Shown one piece after another: positions 1 through 9,408 of a stretch of DNA of 64,000 bases. The stretch is taken from the NCBI RefSeq assembly GCF_000384075.1, contig NZ_KB913025.1:3657721-3721720 (forward strand). Reading direction: 5' to 3'. The notes under the pieces are model-generated. The model saw nothing but the letters and a program-made list of their open reading frames with translations. It did no database searches and was not told the origin of the DNA. The DNA is from Methylovulum miyakonense HT12 (lineage in GTDB: Bacteria > Pseudomonadota > Gammaproteobacteria > Methylococcales > Methylomonadaceae). How positions within the stretch are numbered: the stretch's first letter is position 1; every line of letters begins with the position of its first letter. The position numbers and the translations under genes are program-made.

Positions 1-3000
1 CGTAAGGCCTGATCCTTGCTTGCCGCGTCGATTTTGCCTTGCCGGGCGCGTTCACGGACATTTTGCGCCAAACGGCCAAAATCGCCGATGTCTTCATAGC
101 CGCCAGCGATGCGCTGGTAAACCTGTTCGTCGATTTGCCGGCCTGAAAACAATGGCTCCAGACTGGCCAGCATGGCTTGCGTGTGTTCGGGATGACCGTC
201 GTCCTGATAGGCTTTGGCCAAGGCTGTCAGCGCATTGCGGGCAAATTTCAGGAACGCACCGAAAGCCGCTTCGGACACTGGCTGACCGCCGTTGCCCAGG
301 GTTTCAATGGCCTGGCGGTAATTATCGGAAAAACGGTCGGACTCGGCTTGCGCCGTCGCAAAACCGGTTTGGCGCTGGTTCAGGGCACGGGCCTGGGCAA
401 TGCGGGCGGCCAACTGGCGGCGGGTTTCCAACGCCACCGCAGGCCGCTCATCCATCGCTTTGTTGGAGCTTTCTATGCCTTTTTCCTGACGGAATCCGGC
501 CACCAGCCCCTGCCGCTGTGCCGATAACAATTGGGCAACAAGGCTTTCATCCATATCGCCTGCGCTGCCACCCAACGATGCAATACCGTTGGCAAAGCCC
601 GTCATCGCGGCATGGATTTCGTTTTCGTCTGCGCCGACAAACAAATACAATCCACCCAAGGCCAGAAAACCAATAAAATCCAACTCCGCCAAGGTCAAAC
701 CGCTGCCGATACGCACTAAGGCTTCCACCAGCATCCGGTCGCGTCCGCTGTCACGGCCGAAACGGCCTAGCTTATCGGTTTCAGTTAAGGCCGACTGGAT
801 TTCATGATCCTGCTGGATTTCGCCGACAACACGCGCGTAAAGCTGGTTGGCAAGCGTAAGATTTTGGGAAGTTAAAGCTTGCCAAAGCCGTTCGGCGCGA
901 CGACGGCGACGGCGCATGTCCGAACGCCAGGCTTCGACGGTTTGCTGGCCCACGCCCACGCTTAAATAGATGGATTCTTTGCCCAGGCGTTCGGCGGCGG
1001 CAAACCAGAGCATGACATCGCCACGGTTCATCGCCCGATGCCTAGCCCCGGCTGCGCCATCGGCAATCACCAGGGCGCTGTTCGGGTTTCCTTCCAACAT
1101 CAGGCGGCAAAGCCGGGCGGGGTCGGCCAGCAATTCCAGCAGGCTGCGGTGGGGAATGCCGGTGTCGATGACATCCGCGCCCTGCACGGCGTATCCGTAA
1201 TGCCGATCCGGCCCCAACACGGCTAGCGCCAGCGCATGGATACGTCCGCCCAGCCGCTCCTGTAAATCCGCGCCAAGCACCGAACGATAATCCCATCGGC
1301 CCAAGCGGCCGCCCCAGGTGCGCAAATTGGCTTCGATTTCCTTATCGCTCAAGCCCAGCGCCAGCAACTCCCGGCGGGTTGCATCGGCGATGGCTTCAAG
1401 CCGGGTGTCGCTGGTGTAATTCAGCAAATCCTGGGTGGACAAGCCTGTCGGCGAAACCATGCGGATTTCCGCAGGCGGCTTGGCGGGCGGGAACAACGGG
1501 GGCAACTGGGCGATGGCGGCCTGGTCATCTCCGTTTATCCCCATCATGTCCCGGATACGGCCATCCCAACCGCGCTGCCGCACACTGGCAAAGCCTTCGT
1601 TCATTAGCACGGCAACCATGCGGCCATCCAGGTCAAGGGCGTGCAGCAAATGCCCGCCGGTACCCGCCAAGATTTCAAACTTGCGCAAACCGGTGGCGAA
1701 ACGGGCATCCTGGGTGTCGGGTTTGTATTCGGCGGTCAGCACGACCACGCAGTTTTCAAAATTGATGGCAATGTCAGGACGGCGGCGGGCGGCTTCGGCA
1801 ACGCCCTGGCGGATCAGCCAGGATTTGAAGAAGGGCATGAAGCGGTTGACCTGCTCGCCGCCAGTCACCATTTTATGCAAGCCCCAACCGGCGGCCAGGC
1901 CGGAGGCGACCCGATAAGGATCACGCAGCTGCGGTTTGCCCAAATGCTCCAGGACATGCGCGATACGGGTGATCTGGAACACCGGCAGGCCACGGCTGAC
2001 GCTGAAATAAGGTTTCAGGCAATCTTGCCGCTGCAATTGTCCGGCGGCCCAGTGTTCCCATTCCAATGGGCTGGCAAATTCCGGTTTGCGGTCGAGCAAA
2101 CGGTTGGCCAGCGCGACAACGGCTTGATGGTACATTTCGGGCAAACCGATCTGGCGTAGTTTTTCCGTCCGGTTCAAGGTCAACACGAATTCCAGGAACA
2201 ACCCGTCCTTGGGCACACAATAACCGCCGTAACCTTCTCCAGCGGGATGGATAAAACGGTCGGAACGCTGGTTCATCAAATCCGCCATCGCCTCGAAATC
2301 GCCGTGCGCCGATGCCGTCACCATCATGCCCAAGGCATTGGAAAAACCGAAATGCGAAGCCATAGACGCATTTTCACCCGTTTTCAGTATTTCCGGCTCG
2401 GTCAGGCTTTCAAAACAACGCACATCTTTATTGATCAGGCTGTAGATTTGCCGCCCCACTTGGGCGGCGGCGCGGTCGGCACCGCCCACCCATTGCGCCC
2501 AGGTTTCCACGGACTCGCGCTCGCGTTTGCCCAAATCCACGCGGCTGGGGGTGTAAATCAGATGATAACGTTTACCGCCGCCGCTGGCTTTGAAGTAATA
2601 CAGCGGGCTCAGCGTCAGGTGGTTCAGGCCGCCCTCGGCAATAATCTCCTTGCGGGCGGTGGTTTTGCGCAACTGTTGGAAACGGCGCAGATAGGTTTCG
2701 CGGCATCCGTTTAGATGCCGTTCCGGGTATTCGGCATCCAAAGCCGCCAATACCCGGCGGCGGGCAGTTTGGCGCGTGTAGGCTTGCAGGTCTTCACGGT
2801 AATATTCATCCGCCAAAACCCTGCGGCGCAAGGCATCGTCGGTGCAATCCCCATCCGTCTGGCTAGCCAACATGTCGCGGTTGCGGGCGATAACCTGTGC
2901 CAGCGCCGCTTCCTGCAAGGCTTCGGTATGCTTACGCAAATAATCTTCCACCGCTTCCGGCTCATCACAGTCTTCGGCGTTTTTGCGGCCTTGCCGGGTT

Positions 3001-5351
3001 TCCTCAAATTCCAGCAAGGCCCCCAGGCAGGACAGTTCATCCTGGATCAGGCGGTTCCGGTTGATGACCCTTAATACGGCGGCGGTTTGCGGGATTTGCT
3101 CGCTGGCGCATAACTCTTCGACTTCTATCCAAACACCCAGCTCGCGGATGACTTTCTCGCCCAAACTCAGGATACGGGCGGCAAAAAATGCCTCGCGTCC
3201 GGCTATTTGCCCGTGCAACTGCAAGTCTTCGGCGATGTTGAACAAAGCCATCGACTCTTCCAGCCAAGTGCGGATGTAGCCTTCGGTCATGCCCGCCGAT
3301 TGGGTGGTCAGCACATGCAGGGTCGGCAACGGACGCCGGGGCTTGAAGGCTTGGGCTTTAAACCGGGAACACTGCTGGTCGAAACCGTCGTTTTGCAGTA
3401 ACGCCTTAACCGATGCCGTCCAGGAACCGGTAATGCGCTGATGTTGCTCCAGCGGCATCAAACGGCCGTCGGCCAGCAGGATTTGGCGCAGGGCCTCGAA
3501 CGGCGCAAGCTCTTCGGCTTCAACCAGTGCCTGGATGTCACGGATACGCGCTTGGTAAACGTCGGCAAGAAACACCGCCACGGCGGCAATTTCGTCACCA
3601 TCACCTGCTTCGCGCAAACGCTGGCGCAGGCCGTCTTCATCAAGACCGGGGAAGTTTCCGGCGGCAACACATTCTCTCGCCAAACAAAGCAACTCGCTGT
3701 CCAGGACTTGGCGGAGATTGCCCGCCCACAAGTCAGCCATTTCTTCACGGAAGGACACTTCCATGCCGGAAATGTCGATGACGGTACGGGTGGTTTCCTG
3801 CCCGTCCTGCACCAGCACTTCTTCCTTGATGAACAGCGGGATGGCCTCTATCCAATGGTCGGCGACGGCGAGCCAGCCATAATCGGGGCTGCTGTAAATG
3901 CGGTCTCCTGCCAGCCGGACCAGCTTGCGCAGGTTTTCTGACTTGCCCGGATACGGGTCTTGGAATTCGTTGATTTTAACCAGCAAATGCGATCCGGTAG
4001 GCGAAGGCCGTTGGCTGATGACGACATACGCAGCGGGGCGTTTGGCCGCGGCCAAAAATGCCTGGCGTATGCCATCGACCAGACGCAAGCCCTGCCCTGC
4101 CCGCGCCATGATAGCCTCGTGTGCGGCCATTGGCTGAAATGGCCTGGCCAACGGGTCGCTATGGTCTTCCACCCGGGTGCGGGAACCCATCAGCGCATCC
4201 TCCAAAGCCTTTTTTTGCCCGTCCAGAACCGCCGCTTCGAAACGTTCGCAAGCGCCTTCCAGCGCCGTCAGCGGGATTTCGGTGGCACTGTCCAGCAACA
4301 ACGCCAATGCCCCGGCGCTAGACTGTAAATCCGGGGATTGGTGCGCCAGCACAGGCAATTCAGCCGCCAGTTCCCGCCAACCCGGAGCAGGCGTCAGCCA
4401 TACCGCGTTGGCGAACAGCGTCGCCTGGTTGTGGAAAGCCCGGCTCATGCGCCCGAAAACCAGTTGTTGGCGGGCTGCGCGCACTTCGGAGGCAATACGT
4501 TGAATATTGCGCTGTTCCAAGCGTTTGTCGTAACCGCGCAGCAGACGGTAAAGCCGCGCACGCTGTTCGTCCACGTTGGTTTCATTCTGCAGGATGTCCA
4601 ACGCCGCCTGGCGCGGATAAGGCAGGTCAATCCTGTCCTGCCCCAGCAGCCAGGTGATCTGCTGGTCTTGCCATACTTCCGGCTGAAGGTTTCCGATGCC
4701 GGTGGCAGGGGTTGAAGCGGCGCGTTTCAGGAAAATGCCAAACAAGTTGCCGCTATCCAGGCGGCTTTCCTCCAACACGCCATGTAGGCTATCGCGTTCG
4801 GCTTTTGAAAACGAGGCGTAGAGCCTGACGGTTTTGGCAAGCGCCTGACGCGGCGGACAATCCAGCAGCCAGCGCAAAAAAAGATGGTGGTGGCCCAGCA
4901 TCAGCAAGGTTTCCAAACTTTGCTGGCCTTCCGCCTTAAGGGTGGGCTCATCACCCCGAAAAGTTGCATCGGGATCACCATAAAGCCCGGCCAAGTCGCA
5001 GGCGACCAATAGGACGCCGCCACTGTCAAGTTCCAACAAATGCCCCTGGCCTTCGGTAAAGGCGACAGGCAACTCGCGCCCGGCCAATTTTTCCAGTATG
5101 TCCATGTTGGGGCCATCCGCTTTAAGACGGGAAAGCATCCGTTCCAGGGCGTTTCCACACAGTTGCGCGGTAATGGCTACCCGGCTGCCGGTATCGCCGA
5201 AAACGCTGACTTGCAGCCCTTCCAAAAGATTTTGCCCGAAACGGTAGGCGCCCCGGGCAACAACAACGCCAGCGCCACGGCGGCCACGCGAAGTCCCGTT
5301 GTCCGTATTAAGCTGATCGGCAATACGCAGGGGGAAGTTGTAGTTATTCAC
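1..5351 (-). CDS. giant uncharacterised protein, N-terminal 1783 residues (partial)
   Basis: One uninterrupted reading frame runs from a GTG at 5351 off the left edge of the window. The frame has no ATG in its first codons, and an in-frame stop at 5364-5366 (the stop of the gene before it) fixes GTG as the start. An AGGA motif lies about 9 nt upstream. The product is rich in Ala, Leu, Glu and Arg, with no signal peptide and no long hydrophobic segment, so it looks cytosolic. I recognise no domain. One visible motif is Gly/Cys-rich, GEGYGGYCVPKD near residue 1040, faintly like the GGSCFPKD loop of UDP-sugar dehydrogenases, but the surroundings do not fit that family. A run of arginines near residue 1480 follows a DVMLWFAAAERLG segment. 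Expression is probably coupled to the MASE1 gene 12 nt upstream. Function unknown; the C-terminus lies outside the window. Confidence 0.85.
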   Translation of the reverse strand, partial: MNNYNFPLRIADQLNTDNGTSRGRRGAGVVVARGAYRFGQNLLEGLQVSVFGDTGSRVAITAQLCGNALERMLSRLKADGPNMDILEKLAGRELPVAFTEGQGHLLELDSGGVLLVACDLAGLYGDPDATFRGDEPTLKAEGQQSLETLLMLGHHHLFLRWLLDCPPRQALAKTVRLYASFSKAERDSLHGVLEESRLDSGNLFGIFLKRAASTPATGIGNLQPEVWQDQQITWLLGQDRIDLPYPRQAALDILQNETNVDEQRARLYRLLRGYDKRLEQRNIQRIASEVRAARQQLVFGRMSRAFHNQATLFANAVWLTPAPGWRELAAELPVLAHQSPDLQSSAGALALLLDSATEIPLTALEGACERFEAAVLDGQKKALEDALMGSRTRVEDHSDPLARPFQPMAAHEAIMARAGQGLRLVDGIRQAFLAAAKRPAAYVVISQRPSPTGSHLLVKINEFQDPYPGKSENLRKLVRLAGDRIYSSPDYGWLAVADHWIEAIPLFIKEEVLVQDGQETTRTVIDISGMEVSFREEMADLWAGNLRQVLDSELLCLARECVAAGNFPGLDEDGLRQRLREAGDGDEIAAVAVFLADVYQARIRDIQALVEAEELAPFEALRQILLADGRLMPLEQHQRITGSWTASVKALLQNDGFDQQCSRFKAQAFKPRRPLPTLHVLTTQSAGMTEGYIRTWLEESMALFNIAEDLQLHGQIAGREAFFAARILSLGEKVIRELGVWIEVEELCASEQIPQTAAVLRVINRNRLIQDELSCLGALLEFEETRQGRKNAEDCDEPEAVEDYLRKHTEALQEAALAQVIARNRDMLASQTDGDCTDDALRRRVLADEYYREDLQAYTRQTARRRVLAALDAEYPERHLNGCRETYLRRFQQLRKTTARKEIIAEGGLNHLTLSPLYYFKASGGGKRYHLIYTPSRVDLGKRERESVETWAQWVGGADRAAAQVGRQIYSLINKDVRCFESLTEPEILKTGENASMASHFGFSNALGMMVTASAHGDFEAMADLMNQRSDRFIHPAGEGYGGYCVPKDGLFLEFVLTLNRTEKLRQIGLPEMYHQAVVALANRLLDRKPEFASPLEWEHWAAGQLQRQDCLKPYFSVSRGLPVFQITRIAHVLEHLGKPQLRDPYRVASGLAAGWGLHKMVTGGEQVNRFMPFFKSWLIRQGVAEAARRRPDIAINFENCVVVLTAEYKPDTQDARFATGLRKFEILAGTGGHLLHALDLDGRMVAVLMNEGFASVRQRGWDGRIRDMMGINGDDQAAIAQLPPLFPPAKPPAEIRMVSPTGLSTQDLLNYTSDTRLEAIADATRRELLALGLSDKEIEANLRTWGGRLGRWDYRSVLGADLQERLGGRIHALALAVLGPDRHYGYAVQGADVIDTGIPHRSLLELLADPARLCRLMLEGNPNSALVIADGAAGARHRAMNRGDVMLWFAAAERLGKESIYLSVGVGQQTVEAWRSDMRRRRRRAERLWQALTSQNLTLANQLYARVVGEIQQDHEIQSALTETDKLGRFGRDSGRDRMLVEALVRIGSGLTLAELDFIGFLALGGLYLFVGADENEIHAAMTGFANGIASLGGSAGDMDESLVAQLLSAQRQGLVAGFRQEKGIESSNKAMDERPAVALETRRQLAARIAQARALNQRQTGFATAQAESDRFSDNYRQAIETLGNGGQPVSEAAFGAFLKFARNALTALAKAYQDDGHPEHTQAMLASLEPLFSGRQIDEQVYQRIAGGYEDIGDFGRLAQNVRERARQGKIDAASKDQAL

Positions 5352-5363
5352 ACGTATCGGTTC

Positions 5364-6383
5364 CTAATAACAGGGTAAGGTGATTTGCCGGGAAAAGATG
5401 GCTCCCCGCCCGCACCGGTGTAAACCATTCCCACCGTTTTTTCCAGAGCCAAAGCTTGCATGAGGCAAAATGGAGGCCAATACCGAACCAATAGCTGATG
5501 ACACGAGCGTGTAGAACCAGAAATTGGCCACGCCTTTGTGAAAATCGCCCGCGCCGAAATAACCGACATGCCGGATTAGCCCCAACAAGCCTTGTACCGC
5601 TATGACCAACAGGATTAGCAAAGCGCCGTGTGATTCAAAGCGGACGGCCCCCCACACTAAAAACACGAACATCCAAAAACCCAACATCGGCTCCAACACA
5701 TCATTAAACCAGCCAAGAAAAATGATCTGCCCGAAGAGCCAGCTCAAGCCAAAACAAGCGATGGTTTCCAGCACCCGATCCGCTTTGAACCAACCGATAG
5801 GCGGTTGCCGCCACACCAAGATTAGCGGAGCCATCAAAACGATGCCTAGAAAATCGCCCTGCCACCAGTTAAGCCCGATCGAGAGATAGTCCTGTGCCGT
5901 TAAAGGCCCGGACAACCGTAAGGCGCCCGTGCCGATCACCGCGCTCACACATGAGCTGACCATACCGGCCGCACCTACGATAAAATAATTTTTAGGGTCT
6001 TTTAGGACAAGGTCAAAATGGCGGTTGCGGGCCAACAGCCAAAACCCTGCCAATGCTTCCAAGGTGTTACCCAAGGCGATAAAGGTGGAGATGGCCAGTG
6101 GATTGCCGGTCATGAAGCTGCCAAGCAATGCCCCGATAAAAACACCTGGCCAGTATTTTTTACCGCCTATCAGCAATGCGGCGAGTGCGAGGCCGCTACA
6201 AGGCCAAACGATGGAAACCCAGCCGTTAACGGAAAAAAAACTGATGGAAATTTTCGCAAATACTGCGTATACGGCGGCCAGAAGCGCTAATTTGAGTAAA
6301 TAAGGCTTATAAGAAGCTGTTATGTGATCCAAGCATACACACCGTAGGATAAGTTGATGTTTTTGAAGTTTAACAATGATCAT
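5364..6383 (-). CDS. stand-alone MASE1-domain membrane protein
   Basis: The protein (339 aa) has about eight hydrophobic segments. The pattern, including NGWVSIVWPCSGLALAALL, then LNWWQGDFLGIVLMAPL and WGAVRFESHGA, is typical of the MASE1 integral-membrane sensory domain. MASE1 normally precedes a histidine kinase, GGDEF or EAL module. Here the frame ends about 30 residues after the last membrane segment in a Gly/Arg-rich tail with no output domain, so it is either a natural stand-alone sensor or a truncated receptor. Its stop lies 12 nt before the GTG of the giant downstream gene, which suggests one transcript. The ATG at 6383 has no clear Shine-Dalgarno, so the exact start is uncertain. Confidence 0.8.
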   Translation of the reverse strand: MIIVKLQKHQLILRCVCLDHITASYKPYLLKLALLAAVYAVFAKISISFFSVNGWVSIVWPCSGLALAALLIGGKKYWPGVFIGALLGSFMTGNPLAISTFIALGNTLEALAGFWLLARNRHFDLVLKDPKNYFIVGAAGMVSSCVSAVIGTGALRLSGPLTAQDYLSIGLNWWQGDFLGIVLMAPLILVWRQPPIGWFKADRVLETIACFGLSWLFGQIIFLGWFNDVLEPMLGFWMFVFLVWGAVRFESHGALLILLVIAVQGLLGLIRHVGYFGAGDFHKGVANFWFYTLVSSAIGSVLASILPHASFGSGKNGGNGLHRCGRGAIFSRQITLPCY

Positions 6384-6892
6384 GGAAATTGTACAAACGG
6401 ATATTCATATCGGACAACGTAGATCTGGCCGCCCCTTTTTGTGGCCCATCATCTATCATTTTTGTTTAGTGGTTTTTGCGCTTTGGCGGTATTGCCATGT
6501 CCAATAAGCCAATCAAAGGGCACGCCGCCCATTGGCGGTTTTGTAGTTTTGGTTTTTATTAAGGCTAGGCAGCTTCGCTTAAGCCCGCGGATGTTGAACG
6601 GCAATTTTCTGGCCCTTACCCGCGTTATCCTAAAATTATTGATAGGCCGCCTTTGCGCCGGACTGGAGCCATCAGTGTCAAATCCAATTCCAAAGAAGGA
6701 TAAACCAACCAATGGACATGGCTTTGGCAGTTTGTAGCGGGCGCTTAACATCAGCTACAATGGGAAGGCACGGCTGCATTCTTGATCCCTCCATCATCCC
6801 CAATCAACACCGGCCCAAAGCACCTTTGCCGCCTAACGACGGGAGTTGGCGTTTTGCAGATGTATGTCATAGGACATGACAAAACTTTAACT
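6384..6892. other. intergenic region, no convincing gene
   Basis: About 500 bases separate the MASE1 gene from the divergent HD-GYP regulator. Open frames of about 100 codons exist on both strands near 6441-6751, but both are low-complexity, lack Shine-Dalgarno sequences and resemble no family I know. The region probably holds the two divergent promoters. No strong inverted repeat was noticed. Confidence 0.5.
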
Positions 6893-7957
6893 ATGGCCCT
6901 GATGCTCATGGATACGAAAAACGTTGAAATATTGATTGTTGATGACACCCCTGCAAACTTGCAGTTGCTGGCGGGCATACTCAAGGATGAGGGTTACAAA
7001 GTCCGCCCGGCGTCCAGCGGCAGGATAGCCCTGGACGCCATCGCCAAAAGGCTACCTGACCTGATCCTGCTCGACATCAAAATGCCGGAAATGGACGGTT
7101 ACGAAGTCTGTGCGGCACTGAAGGGCAACCCGCTCACCGCACCTATCCCCGTGCTATTCATCAGCGCCCTGACCGACGTCAATGACAAACTCAAGGCCTT
7201 TAGTGTCGGCGGCCTTGATTACATCAGCAAACCCTTCCAATTTGAAGAAGTGAAGGCCAGGGTTTCCACCCACCTGCAATTGAAGGCCTTGCAAAACCAA
7301 ATGGAGCAGAAGATTGAAGAAGGCATCAACAAGATCCAGGCGCTTAACCAGGAAATCCTTGACACCCAACGCGAAGTGATCCTGACCCTGGGCGAAATTT
7401 GCGAGACACGCTCCCATGAAACCGGCCTGCATGTCAAACGGGTGGCGGACTATTCCTACTTGCTGGCGCAACTGTCTGGCTGCGCCGACGCCGAACTGAT
7501 CAAACAAGCCTCGCCTATGCACGACATAGGCAAAGTGGCGATACCGGACCGCATCCTCAACAAACCCGGCCCATTGACCCCGGATGAATGGGAAATCATG
7601 AAAACCCATAGCCAACTAGGTTTCCAGATGCTATCGGTGTCCAGCCGCCCGCTGCTTAATTTGGCGGCGATCATCGCCCACCAGCATCATGAGAAATGGG
7701 ATGGCAGCGGCTACCCGCAAGGCCTGAAAGGTGAAGATATCCACATCGCCGGGCGGGTGACCGCCATTGCCGATGTCCTGGATGCTTTAGGCCATAAGCG
7801 TTGTTATAAGCCCGCTTGGGAACTCGACAAGATTTTGGCCTTGTTTAAGGAAGAACGGGGCAAGCATTTTGATCCGGCGTTAATCGACTTGTTTTTCAAT
7901 CATCTCGACCAGTTTTTGGCCATCATTGAACACTACCGGCAATTTGAGCATGACTGA
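6893..7957 (+). CDS. response regulator with HD-GYP c-di-GMP phosphodiesterase domain
   Basis: An N-terminal receiver domain (ILIVDDTPANL; phospho-acceptor Asp in LILLDIKMPEMDG near residue 61) is followed by a coiled linker and an HD-GYP domain with HDIGKVAIPD near residue 210 and the complete HHEKWDGSGYP signature. All hallmark residues are present, so it should hydrolyse cyclic di-GMP when phosphorylated (RpfG-like). The frame is open further upstream; ATG at 6893 was chosen because the receiver fold begins just after it, but ATG 6902 or 6908 is equally possible and none has a strong Shine-Dalgarno. The hybrid kinase encoded at 11061 is a plausible partner. A second REC/HD-GYP protein lies at 29287. 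Confidence 0.93.
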   Translation: MALMLMDTKNVEILIVDDTPANLQLLAGILKDEGYKVRPASSGRIALDAIAKRLPDLILLDIKMPEMDGYEVCAALKGNPLTAPIPVLFISALTDVNDKLKAFSVGGLDYISKPFQFEEVKARVSTHLQLKALQNQMEQKIEEGINKIQALNQEILDTQREVILTLGEICETRSHETGLHVKRVADYSYLLAQLSGCADAELIKQASPMHDIGKVAIPDRILNKPGPLTPDEWEIMKTHSQLGFQMLSVSSRPLLNLAAIIAHQHHEKWDGSGYPQGLKGEDIHIAGRVTAIADVLDALGHKRCYKPAWELDKILALFKEERGKHFDPALIDLFFNHLDQFLAIIEHYRQFEHD

Positions 7958-8068
7958 AGCCCGACAAGGGCCTGCCCCCTGCCGAAACGGTGCGGACCTA
8001 GCCGGGCGGCTGGTCTGCCGTTGACCCCCATCACCACCCGGCTGAATTTAATCGGCGAAGGAGCATCC

Positions 8069-9394
8069 ATGAACAAACGGCTTTGGCTATTTCTGGCGCT
8101 ATTTTTGGCGCAAACCACAGGGTTTGGCAAAGGCCCGCCAAGCACCGTCAAACCGGAATCGGTAGGCCTGTCTGCGCCGCGTTTGCGGAACATTGACCGC
8201 CTGATCGACCAGCATATCGGGGAAAAGAAAATTGCCGGTGCGGTGGTGCTGGTGGCGCGCAAAGGCAAGATCGCCTATTTTCGCGAAGCCGGGCTGGCCG
8301 ACACCGGCAAGCCGATGCAAAAGGACACCATTTTCAGGGTCGTGTCCATGACCAAGCCGCTCACCAGCACCGCCATCATGCTGCTGTATGAGGAAGGCAA
8401 GCTATTGCTGTCTGATCCGGTCTCCAAATACATCCCCGAATTCAAGGGTCCGAAGGTGCTGGAACTGCAACCGGAAGGCTCGGCATCCGAATACAAGCTA
8501 GTGCCTGCGCACCGTGAGATCAGCATCCGCGACCTGCTCACTCATACCTCCGGCCTGCTCTATCTGTTCCCCAACAATTATTACCACGAGCGCGAACGGC
8601 AACTGGTGGTCGATTTTTATAAGGAAGCCGGGATTACCGACGGTTTTTGCCGCCCTAACGAGACCATCGGCGACATGGTCAAACGGCTGGCGCGTTTGCC
8701 GCTGTACAAACATCCGGGCGAAGTCTGGGATTACAGCCTGGCCAGCGACGTGCTGGGCTACCTGGTCGAGGTGGTGTCCGGGATGCCGTTCGATCAATTC
8801 ATGCAGAAACGGGTTTTCGGGCCGCTGAAAATGCGCGACAGCCATTTTTACATCCCGAAAGAAAAATTGGGGCGCGTGGCCGCAGTCTGGAAAAGTGATT
8901 GGCAAGGCTCGCTAAACAAAGTGACCGGGCCGATGATAGACCGCGATCTGGCGCTGTGCCCGTCCGACGCCTATGCCTTGTCCGGCAAATACCTGACTGG
9001 CGGCGGCAATGTGTTGTCAACGGCTTACGACTATTACCGCTTCGCGCAAATGCTGCTCAACAAAGGCGAGCTGGACGGCGTGCGCCTGCTCAGCCGCAAA
9101 ACCGTGGAACTGATGACCGCGACCAACCATATCGGCAACTTCGACGCGACCTTCCTGCATGACCACGGCTGGAAATTCGGCCTGGGTTTTGCGATCCAGC
9201 AAGACCGCGCGCATGATGTCGATGCCGGCGATGTGGGCGTGTTTGAATGGGCGGGGATTTATTCGACCCGTTTCAGCGTCGACCCTAAAGAAGACAAAAT
9301 CACCATTTTCATGTCGCAAACCTCACCGTTTAACCTGCATTTCAATTTGTGGGATAAATTGCTGGTGTTGTCGGGTTCGGCGATTAACGATTGA
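8069..9394 (+). CDS. secreted serine hydrolase of the beta-lactamase (class C/esterase) family
   Basis: The product (441 aa) begins with a signal peptide (MNKRLWLFLALFLAQTT) and carries the SxxK nucleophile motif as SMTK near residue 97 of the precursor and a YSL motif (WDYSLASDVLG) in place of the YxN of true AmpC enzymes. These are features of the broad beta-lactamase-related esterase/transpeptidase-like group. LTHTSGL is another family landmark. Start at ATG 8069 is supported by GAAGGAG just upstream. Likely role is hydrolysis of an ester or peptide in the periplasm. Antibiotic resistance should not be assumed, because this family is mostly esterases and D-peptidases. Confidence 0.9.
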   Translation: MNKRLWLFLALFLAQTTGFGKGPPSTVKPESVGLSAPRLRNIDRLIDQHIGEKKIAGAVVLVARKGKIAYFREAGLADTGKPMQKDTIFRVVSMTKPLTSTAIMLLYEEGKLLLSDPVSKYIPEFKGPKVLELQPEGSASEYKLVPAHREISIRDLLTHTSGLLYLFPNNYYHERERQLVVDFYKEAGITDGFCRPNETIGDMVKRLARLPLYKHPGEVWDYSLASDVLGYLVEVVSGMPFDQFMQKRVFGPLKMRDSHFYIPKEKLGRVAAVWKSDWQGSLNKVTGPMIDRDLALCPSDAYALSGKYLTGGGNVLSTAYDYYRFAQMLLNKGELDGVRLLSRKTVELMTATNHIGNFDATFLHDHGWKFGLGFAIQQDRAHDVDAGDVGVFEWAGIYSTRFSVDPKEDKITIFMSQTSPFNLHFNLWDKLLVLSGSAIND

Positions 9395-9408
9395 ACGGAG
9401 GTATTTCG

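Noticed and set aside
1-5351. UDP-sugar dehydrogenase, suggested by GEGYGGYCVPKD
   Set aside because: Only this short string is similar; no Rossmann GxGxxG motif or other family landmark accompanies it.
6441-6751. Overlapping open frames on both strands upstream of the HD-GYP regulator
   Set aside because: Composition is not protein-like, there is no ribosome site, and the two strands are equally open, so neither is supported.
8069-9394. Antibiotic-resistance beta-lactamase
   Set aside because: The SxxK and YSL motifs place it in the broad esterase/peptidase group; class C specific YxN and KTG features are not clear.
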